Shown piece by piece: positions 25,765 to 31,280 of a stretch of DNA of 45,471 nucleotides. The stretch is taken from positions 1-45,471 of the IMG/VR virus record IMGVR_UViG_3300025656_000004; one strand, 5' to 3'. The position numbers and the translations under genes were made by a program. Origin of the DNA: a virus. Below the pieces are notes generated by a model that saw nothing but the letters and a program-made list of their open reading frames with translations, was not told the DNA's origin and made no database searches. The stretch's first letter is position 1; every line of letters begins with the position of its first letter.

Positions 25765-25864
25765 TTCTATTGTCACTATAACTTGCTACCAAGTACAAAA
25801 AGAAGGCGAATTGGCGAGTAACCTCTATTACCACTTATAACCACAAATACTGTGTTTTGTCTTT

Positions 25865-26218
25865 TGTCTACTAAAACTTTCAGTTCACCCGGTTTTTACC
25901 ATATTAATACTAGCCTTTCTTGATCGGAAATAGAGATAATAAAAAGACAAAAGACAGCACTAGCACTTTACCGTTATATATCAATGGTTTACGTTGTCTA
26001 CTAATCGTCTACCAGCTGCGCTTTGGATAGCTGCGACATTTTTCCCTCGATTTAACCTATATTTGGTACTTTCTCAACTTCCCTATTTTTCATCAAAAGA
26101 AGACGATCGTACCATTTTCCTAGTAAAATCAATGACTTACGCTGTCTACTTTTCGTGTCTACTAAATCTTTAATCAGTCCACTTGTAACCACTCAGCCAG
26201 CCCGCACTACTGTCTACT
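25865..26218. repeat. TGTCTACT repeat family
   Basis: TGTCTACT occurs five times in the same direction (25865, 25995, 26143, 26156, 26211), with CGTCTACC at 26006. Two of these lie in longer imperfect copies of about 33 bp starting tcaatg (25981-26013 and 26129-26163). The related word aagacagygctag occurs at 25951 and 26300. Probable protein-binding sites. Confidence 0.65.
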
Positions 26219-26380
26219 TTTTTATTTCCGCATGATTAATACGGTCTCGGACTCACATATTTGATGCCTTTTTTGGCATAAACCCGCAAATCTCAAAAAA
26301 AGACAGTGCTAGAAGACAGCAAAAGAAGACAAAGTAGTTTAAGCTAATATTGGGCGAATTGCAACGCTTTTACGCGCTAA

Positions 26381-26408
26381 AAAGGCCATTAAAAATGACC
26401 TTTGGTTT
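26381..26408. terminator. Terminator after the accessory gene cluster
   Basis: Minus strand: AAAGGTCAT (26403-26395) pairs with ATGGCCTTT (26389-26381), nine pairs with one G-U, followed by TTTT. A short T-run also follows on the plus side (GGTTTTT), so it could work in both directions. It ends the minus-strand cluster at 26434 and shields the repeat region. Confidence 0.75.
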
Positions 26409-26433
26409 TTACTGTTATTTGGTGGTTTTTACG

Positions 26434-26814
26434 CTAGCTAACCTTCGAAACCCTCTTTTTACGAGTAGAATTCTTCAAGAAATTAAAGTCAGATTCCTCT
26501 TCTTTGGTCATCACACAAGTCTCGCTTATCTCTGTTTTTAAACTCTCGAATAATTCTATGTTATCTTGGTTGTCCACCCAAATGTTTGAGCACAAGTCTA
26601 ACCTATCTAAAGTATCATTAACCATCTCTTGTGATGGTTTAAACCGTTCATTGATGTATTTGTAACTAGAGTTTCGCCTAATATCTTGCACTTTACCAGG
26701 TGTTGTCGCGAATAAGCGCGCGACCTGAGTTAGCCCTAGATCTTGGTAATTAAACCGTACTTGCCATACTAGCGGCAACGGGAATCTGCCGTTAATAATT
26801 TTTGGTGTTGTCAT
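26434..26814 (-). CDS. Putative DNA-binding protein with HTH
   Basis: A protein of 126 residues. LGLTQVARLFATTPGKVQDIRRNSSYKYI (two segments of helix-turn-helix type) covers about residues 27-55. The C-terminal 50 residues are charged and end in the basic segment RKKRVS. Similar short HTH proteins occur in many phages, where they may regulate transcription. It is the last gene of the minus accessory cluster and is preceded by a perfect inverted repeat that could be an operator. RBS CGGAGTATATT. Confidence 0.6.
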   Translation of the reverse strand: MTTPKIINGRFPLPLVWQVRFNYQDLGLTQVARLFATTPGKVQDIRRNSSYKYINERFKPSQEMVNDTLDRLDLCSNIWVDNQDNIELFESLKTEISETCVMTKEEESDFNFLKNSTRKKRVSKVS

Positions 26815-26877
26815 AATATACTCCGTATATGTTTTGATGATTTAACGTGTAGTAATTCATCTTTGTTGTTTAAGTAG

Positions 26878-26902
26878 CTCGATAGCTAACCTAGCTATCG
26901 AG
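26878..26902. promoter_or_regulatory. Perfect 11-bp inverted repeat
   Basis: ctcgatagcta (26878-26888) and tagctatcgag (26892-26902) are perfect inverted repeats with a three-base loop, 64 bases before the HTH gene. There is no U-run on either side, so it is more likely an operator or mRNA-stability hairpin than a terminator. An autoregulatory site for the HTH protein is a simple guess. Confidence 0.6.
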
Positions 26903-26933
26903 AGATGGTTGGTACAGTACATCAGGTGTAGCG

Positions 26934-27068
26934 TCAGTGTTTCCAGACTACAGCGACGATTCCGCCTATTATACCGATGGTTAGTAGGATCGGCCATTTT
27001 ACTCCCAAGGCCCACATTATTTGTAAACAGAATAATATAGGGAACCATATAGCCTTAATGAATATCAT
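26934..27068 (-). CDS. 44-residue two-helix membrane protein
   Basis: Starts at ATG 27068, 14 bases inside the end of the preceding gene. The product has two hydrophobic helices (KAIWFPILFCLQIMWALGV and PILLTIGIIGGIVAVVW) with a short Lys-Trp-Pro turn and basic end (KH). No RBS is seen, so expression would rely on coupling. An overlapping frame (26857-27048) is less protein-like. Role unknown; holin-like size but not in a lysis context. Confidence 0.5.
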   Translation of the reverse strand: MIFIKAIWFPILFCLQIMWALGVKWPILLTIGIIGGIVAVVWKH

Positions 27069-27195
27069 TTGTGAACAAGATAATGCAGTCAGGATTGGCG
27101 AGTTTAGCGTCTTCCTTGGTGTCATAGGTTACTATGTTACCAGTTGCCTCGTATACAACAGGTAACATAGTGTCTTTATTTACTGCAACCCACAT
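27055..27195 (-). CDS. 46-residue protein, unknown
   Basis: Start overlaps the upstream stop as TAATG and has RBS AAGAGGTGTGCATA. The product MWVAVNKDTMLPVVYEATGN, then a short YDTKEDAKLANPD segment, looks like a small compact alpha-beta domain of the kind often found in phage accessory clusters. No function can be read. Confidence 0.6.
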   Translation of the reverse strand: MWVAVNKDTMLPVVYEATGNIVTYDTKEDAKLANPDCIILFTNDIH

Positions 27196-27470
27196 TATGC
27201 ACACCTCTTTAGACCAGCTTCATCAAAAGCGTCTTGGTACCAATCATTCCATTCATCTCGATCAGCTAGATCTTCAGCCGCAGGACATTCTGACCAGTCG
27301 CTGTTGCACTCATACACAGTGGGCGAGTCACCTGTACTATATGAGTCTTTAACACACTCACCATGTGCGCAGTTAGCACACCACTCAGATACATCAAAGA
27401 GATTATCGTTGTAGATGTGTTCTTTGATTTGGTTAAATGTTATGTCTATGATTTGTTGTCTATTCGGCAT
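27195..27470 (-). CDS. Small Cys-containing acidic protein
   Basis: A protein of 91 residues from ATG 27470 (RBS GGAGACAAAG; an upstream in-frame start is rejected). It contains CANCAHGEC (a possible metal knuckle) with more Cys at ECNSDWSEC, and an acidic Trp-rich C-terminus (DRDEWNDWYQDAFDEAG). The Cys spacing suggests one bound zinc. Function unknown. Confidence 0.6.
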   Translation of the reverse strand: MPNRQQIIDITFNQIKEHIYNDNLFDVSEWCANCAHGECVKDSYSTGDSPTVYECNSDWSECPAAEDLADRDEWNDWYQDAFDEAGLKRCA

Positions 27471-27906
27471 CTTTGTCTCCAAGTGCATTGTTGATATCTA
27501 TGTATTTGTCTGCAGCTTCTTCTAGCCAGCCGAGCATTACTCTCATGTCTTTGATGTTACCTTTAGCTGTGTTTGGGTATAACTTAAGATCGTTGAGTAG
27601 ATCACTGATAGGCGAGTCTAATAGAGTCTCAGAGATAAACTCTTCTAACTCACTTCGTTCAATAACGATAGGGTCGCTGTAGTCGTCTAGCGATATTGCA
27701 CCTCCGTCAACGTTAGCGTCGTATTCGACGTTGTATTCGATGTCTTGGACAGAGCCGTTCCAAACTCTAAAGCTATCTATGGTAATATCTAAATCTTCTA
27801 GTGAACCGCTATCGACAGCTGCGCTACAATCATTAAAATCCTGAGCGGATGGTAAGTGCTCTTGTATATCTACTAAGTCTAGACTTTTTCTGTTGTTCTC
27901 ATGCAT
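27460..27906 (-). CDS. Acidic protein, unknown
   Basis: A protein of 148 residues from ATG 27906 (RBS AAGGAGAAAAAT). It is strongly acidic and has a central beta-rich part (ITIDSFRVWNGSVQDIEYNV) and a helical C-terminus (RVMLGWLEEAADKYIDINNA). The charge and lack of motifs are like DNA-mimic or host-takeover proteins, but this is only a resemblance. It overlaps the next gene by 11 bases. Confidence 0.6.
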   Translation of the reverse strand: MHENNRKSLDLVDIQEHLPSAQDFNDCSAAVDSGSLEDLDITIDSFRVWNGSVQDIEYNVEYDANVDGGAISLDDYSDPIVIERSELEEFISETLLDSPISDLLNDLKLYPNTAKGNIKDMRVMLGWLEEAADKYIDINNALGDKDAE

Positions 27907-27916
27907 ATTTTTCTCC

Positions 27917-28162
27917 TTAAATCTGATAGTGATCACTATCAGTAAAACAAAATACGTAGCCAGACTGGGTGCCACCAGCGACTAACGTTCCTTTCCATTC
28001 CATCTTCTTACATAACATCTTTGCAGCCTTAGCGTAACAGTCTACGTCAGATAATTCATACGGATATGGTATGGTTACTTTATTGCCTCGTCCATCAGTT
28101 GCTCTAATCTTAGAGCCGCCTGAGTCAGTAGGTCCATAATATTTAGTGTGAATTGCGATCAT
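27917..28162 (-). CDS. Conserved small phage protein
   Basis: A protein of 81 residues, IAIHTKYYGPTDSGGSKIRA followed by GNKVTIPYPYEL and a C-terminal beta hairpin (GTLVAGGTQSGYVFCF). This layout is known from uncharacterised small proteins in many phage accessory regions (recall of style, not a family name). It starts 20 bases inside the end of the preceding microprotein gene. Role unknown. Confidence 0.65.
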   Translation of the reverse strand: MIAIHTKYYGPTDSGGSKIRATDGRGNKVTIPYPYELSDVDCYAKAAKMLCKKMEWKGTLVAGGTQSGYVFCFTDSDHYQI

Positions 28163-28265
28163 TCTTGAGTTCCTCTATTAATTTAGCTTGAGCTCTTACA
28201 GCTTTAATAAGAGCATCTACTTTCTGTTCTAGTTGTCTTATATGAGTCCATGTTAATTCTGACAT
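28143..28265 (-). CDS. 40-residue helical microprotein
   Basis: Its ATG overlaps the upstream stop as TAATG. The product MSELTWTHIRQLEQKVDALI continues as one long amphipathic helix (KAVRAQAKLIEELK), a likely short coiled coil. The upstream gene ends with GGAGGAAGAATA, a strong RBS for it. It overlaps the next gene by 20 bases. Confidence 0.6.
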   Translation of the reverse strand: MSELTWTHIRQLEQKVDALIKAVRAQAKLIEELKNDRNSH

Positions 28266-28423
28266 TATTCTTCCTCCTGTATACCGCAGTGCTCTTTACA
28301 ATCGTTGCAAATGTCTTGGTAGATGATTTCAGCTCCACAACAGTCGCTGACTTCATCTTCAGTCCAAACATTCTCACCTTCATTGGCTCTTTGAGCTAAT
28401 TTTTCATATTGATCTTTAGTCAT
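28265..28423 (-). CDS. 52-residue zinc-ribbon-like protein
   Basis: Starts at ATG 28423, inside the end of the preceding gene. The second half, DCCGAEIIYQDICNDCKEHC, has two CxC/CxxC-type pairs that form a compact zinc-finger pattern common in small phage proteins. The N-terminal half is helical (TKDQYEKLAQRANEG). Likely a small adaptor that binds nucleic acid or protein; not proven. Confidence 0.65.
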   Translation of the reverse strand: MTKDQYEKLAQRANEGENVWTEDEVSDCCGAEIIYQDICNDCKEHCGIQEEE

Positions 28424-28709
28424 CGAACCAATCCTTATTTTTAATCTCAGCAATAAGTACAGCATCAACATCTTGTGGCGCGTAGCCTCTTATTTCGTAG
28501 TTAGTTTCACTAGGGTGTGGTACTAAGTATACAACTACAGGCGGGTAGATTAGTTTCTTGCCCTTACGTCTTTTTGCAAAACACTTGTCAGCGCCTTTTT
28601 GTTTAGCCAAACAAGTCTCTAGATTCTTACTTGTCGCCCAGTTTCCAAATGATGCTGTATAGTAATGCACCGCATTATCTTGTTGGATTTTCTTCCTTAT
28701 CTCGTCCAC
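28416..28709 (-). CDS. Unknown basic protein
   Basis: A protein of 97 residues with a helical start (MDEIRKKIQQDNAVHYYTAS), a Lys/Arg-rich middle (AKRRKGKKLIYPPVVVYLVP) and an acidic end. It is the first gene after promoter P3. No family is recognised; the basic strand could bind nucleic acid. Confidence 0.6.
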   Translation of the reverse strand: MDEIRKKIQQDNAVHYYTASFGNWATSKNLETCLAKQKGADKCFAKRRKGKKLIYPPVVVYLVPHPSETNYEIRGYAPQDVDAVLIAEIKNKDWFDD

Positions 28710-28765
28710 TGTAATCTCCTTTGTAGTTTAAATAATCCTTGTATATTATTAATATATACAGGTAT

Positions 28766-28814
28766 ATTATATAACATATTATTAAACAGTTTAAACTCTA
28801 ATTTGTGGGTTTAT
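28766..28814 (-). promoter_or_regulatory. Phage promoter P3
   Basis: Minus strand: ATAAACCCACAAAT (28814-28801) overlaps the stop of the upstream gene. It is followed by TTAATAATAT (28785-28776) and TATAAT (28771-28766), and a further ATTAATAATATA copy nearer the gene. It belongs to the same promoter family as P1 and P4 and would drive the genes from 28709 leftward. Confidence 0.6.
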
Positions 28815-29329
28815 GACTTTAGTTCGATGTTATTCCAGTGCCAGCGCCAACCATTAGCTAAGAACTCATATTCATTGCCTTCACAATGCTCTTTGAAGTA
28901 CTCAAAAGATCTTTGGAAGTGCATTTCTTTGAGTATGGTTTCAACAGCTTCATCTATAGCATGTAACGCTGCGGCTCGTATGTCTAGGAGGTTATCTACG
29001 TCTATGTAATTCCAGTAGGTAGTCTGTAAAACTTCGTCTAACCAATAACCAGTAAGGAAATCTTTGTCTGAATTAAGCTTTGGTACAACGCTTGATAGTA
29101 GACCTTCAAAGTCGTCATCGTCTAGATCTACATAACTACCTGCGTATAAGTCAAATGAGTAATCTTTAATAGTTTTATTGAAACAGTTAGCGAATGCCTC
29201 GATACTTTTAATATCTTCGTCAAACCCGAAGTATTCATACGCGTCATCTAAGTAGTCTTCATGAGCTTGTTTCTGTTTAGCTTCAGGTAACTCACTTAGT
29301 GAGTATCCGACTATGTTTATTAATCTCAT
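28811..29329 (-). CDS. Uncharacterised phage protein (YSLSEL family type)
   Basis: A protein of 172 residues. It begins with NIVGYSLSELPEAKQKQAHEDYLDD (in parts), a start shared by a group of uncharacterised phage proteins, sometimes labelled antitoxin without evidence. A central acidic run (YVDLDDDDFEG) and a long C-terminal helix ending in Trp-rich NGWRWHWNN are visible. No catalytic motif. Confidence 0.6.
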   Translation of the reverse strand: MRLINIVGYSLSELPEAKQKQAHEDYLDDAYEYFGFDEDIKSIEAFANCFNKTIKDYSFDLYAGSYVDLDDDDFEGLLSSVVPKLNSDKDFLTGYWLDEVLQTTYWNYIDVDNLLDIRAAALHAIDEAVETILKEMHFQRSFEYFKEHCEGNEYEFLANGWRWHWNNIELKS

Positions 29330-29610
29330 AATGCCTCCGTTATATATAGACCATTAACTCGTTTGTCTCGTGAGCTCATGACTTTATAGATTAAGTCTTC
29401 GTCTAAGAGTTTACATATGCTCCGCTTGATGGTACTTAAGCTGTTATGTTCAAAGTAAGGGTGTTTAACAATTTCGGTGATCGACGCCCCGGGATAACAG
29501 CCTATGTAGGCGAGTATATCCTTCTCTGGTTGTAGTAATTCAACGTAATCCTCTTCTAAGAGTCTGACTCTAGTTTTCATGTTCCATATTTGTTTGTATT
29601 TATTTTCCAT
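29326..29610 (-). CDS. Winged-helix DNA-binding protein
   Basis: A protein of 94 residues. Residues 28-92 follow the winged-helix layout of MarR-like regulators: EKDILAYIGCYPGASITEIV, then HNSLSTIKRSICKLLDEDLI (recognition helix) and a wing KVMSSRDKRVNGLYI. It probably regulates early or middle transcription. Both ends overlap neighbouring genes. RBS GAGGCACAGT. Confidence 0.65.
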   Translation of the reverse strand: MENKYKQIWNMKTRVRLLEEDYVELLQPEKDILAYIGCYPGASITEIVKHPYFEHNSLSTIKRSICKLLDEDLIYKVMSSRDKRVNGLYITEAL

Positions 29611-29824
29611 ACTGTGCCTCTGCTATGTCTTGTACATTATCCCACCAACCCTCTACAGATTGGTATTTAGTGACACCCTCAACTTCATCTGGGAAAGCCA
29701 ACCTTAGTTTAGCTCTATTACCTGTATCGCTTTTTGCTATTAGTTTAGCTAAGATGCCTTTAAAAGAATCTCCTAGCATTCCGTATTGCCATTCATAGAC
29801 AAACTGTTCTTCTGTTGTTAACAT
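29600..29824 (-). CDS. Unknown small protein
   Basis: A protein of 74 residues beginning MLTTEEQFVYEWQYGMLGDS. Predicted helical with a basic middle (KLIAKSDTGNRAKLRLAFPD) and a Trp-rich acidic end (GWWDNVQDIAEAQ). This style is common in phage accessory genes. RBS GAGGATTAATT lies in the preceding microprotein gene. Confidence 0.6.
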   Translation of the reverse strand: MLTTEEQFVYEWQYGMLGDSFKGILAKLIAKSDTGNRAKLRLAFPDEVEGVTKYQSVEGWWDNVQDIAEAQYGK

Positions 29825-29826
29825 AA

Positions 29827-29910
29827 TTAATCCTCGTTAAATATCAAATAAAATAAACCTAGTTGGAACAATATAAACGCCCCGATTAAAATTTCGAATG
29901 CGTTATCCAT
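29827..29910 (-). CDS. 27-residue membrane microprotein
   Basis: ATG overlaps the upstream stop as TAATG. The peptide begins MDNAFEILIGAFILFQLG and is almost entirely one membrane helix with acidic ends (D at start, NED at end). Its last codons carry the RBS of the next gene. It could be a real microprotein or a coupling device; its frame is clean and fills the gap exactly. Confidence 0.5.
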   Translation of the reverse strand: MDNAFEILIGAFILFQLGLFYLIFNED

Positions 29911-30149
29911 TAATCGTCTCCATAATCGCTGCCTCTATACTCATCATCGTTTAAACCTTTATGTTCATCGATAACATACTCAAGTTGGTTTAAAACAGAT
30001 AGGCGAGTGCCTTTGAACCCAAATCTCTTTTTGATGAGGCTATAAGTGGTTTGACCTCTTCCTTTCATACCTGCGATCTCTAACTTTAGTCTAGATCTCA
30101 TTACATTAAGGCTATATAGCTCAATTTGTGCTGGTGTGTCTAATATCAT
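29910..30149 (-). CDS. Unknown small basic-acidic protein
   Basis: A protein of 79 residues. The N-terminal 50 residues are basic and helical (NVMRSRLKLEIAGMKGRGQT, KKRFGFKGTRLSVLNQL), the last 20 acidic (DDEYRGSDYGDD). A short DNA-binding helix pair is possible but no classic HTH is clear. It is coupled by ATGA to the previous gene. Confidence 0.6.
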   Translation of the reverse strand: MILDTPAQIELYSLNVMRSRLKLEIAGMKGRGQTTYSLIKKRFGFKGTRLSVLNQLEYVIDEHKGLNDDEYRGSDYGDD

Positions 30150-30355
30150 ATTAATGCTCCTTCTAAGTCAACTTCTAAGTTAGCAGTTTGAAATATAATT
30201 TCGTCGCTTGGTTTAAGGTGTTGCCTAACGTCAGACGCATTAAGGTATGGCCCGTCTATAATCTTAAAGTCTAAGTTTGAACACCAATCAGTGATAACTT
30301 TATCAGCGTTGTCATAAGTACGTCCATACGCACCTTCAATAAATATTCTTAACAT
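30146..30355 (-). CDS. Small alpha-beta protein, unknown
   Basis: A protein of 69 residues, MLRIFIEGAYGRTYDNADKV onward, with a beta-alpha-beta start and an acidic end. It is the first gene after promoter P4, RBS CAGGAGAAA. No family recognised. Confidence 0.6.
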   Translation of the reverse strand: MLRIFIEGAYGRTYDNADKVITDWCSNLDFKIIDGPYLNASDVRQHLKPSDEIIFQTANLEVDLEGALI

Positions 30356-30406
30356 GTTTTCTCCTGTGTAGTTTTAAAGTATGAATTTTTTATTTTTCAT
30401 ATGGAT

Positions 30407-30455
30407 ATTATATATTATTAATATGATAAATGTGAAGCATAATTTGTGAGTTTAT
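30407..30455 (-). promoter_or_regulatory. Phage promoter P4
   Basis: Minus strand: ATAAACTCACAAAT (30455-30442), a 17-base spacer region ending in TATCAT, then ATATTAATAATAT (30424-30412) running into TATAAT (30412-30407). The 14-bp ATAAACYCACAAAT element is shared with P1 and P3. It lies 52 bases before the first gene of the 28.8-30.4 kb unit. Confidence 0.6.
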
Positions 30456-30513
30456 GATTTTAAATTAGAGGCCCATTTTTACAAATAGATATCGCGCGGA
30501 GGCGTGCGTACAA

Positions 30514-30547
30514 CACTAATTAACGCCGTTGTGAGCTCTAATTAGTG
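30514..30547. repeat. 9-bp perfect inverted repeat in a 230-base gap
   Basis: cactaatta (30514-30522) and taattagtg (30539-30547) are perfect inverted repeats with a 16-base loop. A second pairing, agacc.../ggtttagtct, lies at 30554-30575. The gap from 30356 to 30589 otherwise holds only promoter P4. No U-run is seen, so termination here would not be classic. Confidence 0.5.
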
Positions 30548-30589
30548 GTTCTTAGACCGTGATAAGGTTTAGTCTGAAGCTTAGAAGGG

Positions 30590-31069
30590 TTACGTAGAGA
30601 ACAGCGAGTCCACGGTTGTGGTAGGTACGTCTTGCACTCGCTCTAAGCATTCGCTAGCGTTCGCTTCGTTGGCGTTCGCTTCGTTGGCGTTCGCTTTTTT
30701 ACCTACGAATACAATACGCTGGTTTTTAAGTGTGACTTCGTAAGCGTTCGCTTCGAACATGTGTAACCATGTCGTCCACTCAGATGGAGCTATTATAACC
30801 TTACTAAAAGCTTCTTTATGCAGGTATACGTACTTAAATAATAGCTCTAACTCTTTGTCTGTAGCTATAATCCAGTCATAAGGCAGCTCTGTGCAGTTGT
30901 AATCCCAAGAGAAATAGTACCAACTATTTTTTATGGTATACTCAACATCATTGACGTGCAAAAGCTTAAGCAATTCACGCTGGAACGCTTTAGTTTTATA
31001 CCAGTTACCAGTTTCATGCTTAGCATATAACCTAAGGTATAGGAAAAGTAATTTAGCCTCGATACCCAT
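30590..31069 (-). CDS. Unknown early protein with ANANE tandem repeat
   Basis: A protein of 159 residues if started at ATG 31069 (a GTG 18 bases upstream is also possible; neither has a clear RBS). The N-terminus is helical and basic (GIEAKLLFLYLRLYAKHETG), the middle rich in Trp and Tyr (NSWYYFSWDYNCTELPYDW). Near the end KKANANEANANEANASE encodes a 5-residue repeat from a 15-bp DNA repeat. It is the first minus-strand gene at the divergent promoter region, opposite the primase, so probably early. Function unknown. Confidence 0.55.
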   Translation of the reverse strand: MGIEAKLLFLYLRLYAKHETGNWYKTKAFQRELLKLLHVNDVEYTIKNSWYYFSWDYNCTELPYDWIIATDKELELLFKYVYLHKEAFSKVIIAPSEWTTWLHMFEANAYEVTLKNQRIVFVGKKANANEANANEANASECLERVQDVPTTTVDSLFST

Positions 31070-31138
31070 ATTAGTCCATTCTAACACAAAACACTAATTA
31101 AAGTTAACATTTATTTTATGTAGATTATTTGGTTGAGT

Positions 31139-31144
31139 TATAAT
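31139..31144 (+). promoter_or_regulatory. -10 box of the replication operon promoter
   Basis: TATAAT in the divergent intergenic region, 137 bases before the primase-helicase start. No matching -35 box lies at the usual spacing (TTATGT at 31116 is poor), so the site may need an activator. A second AT-rich candidate, TATAAA, lies near 31161. Confidence 0.45.
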
Positions 31145-31206
31145 ACTTTTTGTTAGATGATATAAACTTAAACAAGTTTCTATCTCCTAGATAATCATCT
31201 ATCACT

Positions 31207-31280
31207 AGCAAATTGTTGAACTCGTCCTTAGCGATTTGCTTTTTAACTCATTCGGGAAGGACGAAAACTTGAGGACGAGC
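31207..31280 (+). promoter_or_regulatory. Structured leader with anti-Shine-Dalgarno
   Basis: CTCGTCCT at 31221-31228 is an exact complement of AGGACGAG at 31272-31279, the ribosome binding site of the primase-helicase gene; with G-U pairs the helix reaches 11 pairs. The same element can instead pair with AAGGACGA at 31257-31264. AGCAAAT (31208-31214) and ATTTGCT (31234-31240) could form a third helix. Two mutually exclusive helices, one of which hides the start site, suggest translational control. Confidence 0.5.

Larger units (their letters stand above)
25105..26380. other. Long non-coding, repeat-rich region; candidate replication origin
   Basis: About 1.3 kb without a convincing gene on either strand. 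It holds a 36-bp tandem repeat (25225-25317), a 17-bp repeat (25547-25585), a 25-bp tandem repeat in four copies (25665-25764), repeated TGTCTACT words (25865-26218) and many GGGCGA words in both orientations. Iteron-like arrays in AT-rich DNA upstream of, and near, the primase and polymerase genes are typical of origins. The assignment is inference. Confidence 0.55.

Noticed and set aside
26857-27048. 63-residue minus-strand frame overlapping the two-helix membrane protein
   Set aside because: Low-complexity basic translation without RBS; the alternative frame gives a coherent membrane protein and fits the upstream coupling.
26977-27352. Two plus-strand frames in the minus accessory cluster
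   Set aside because: They are antisense to coupled minus-strand genes that have RBSs and protein-like composition.
28811-29329. Toxin-antitoxin antitoxin call for the YSLSEL-type protein
   Set aside because: Related phage proteins sometimes bear that label, but no toxin partner or antitoxin DNA-binding motif is present here.
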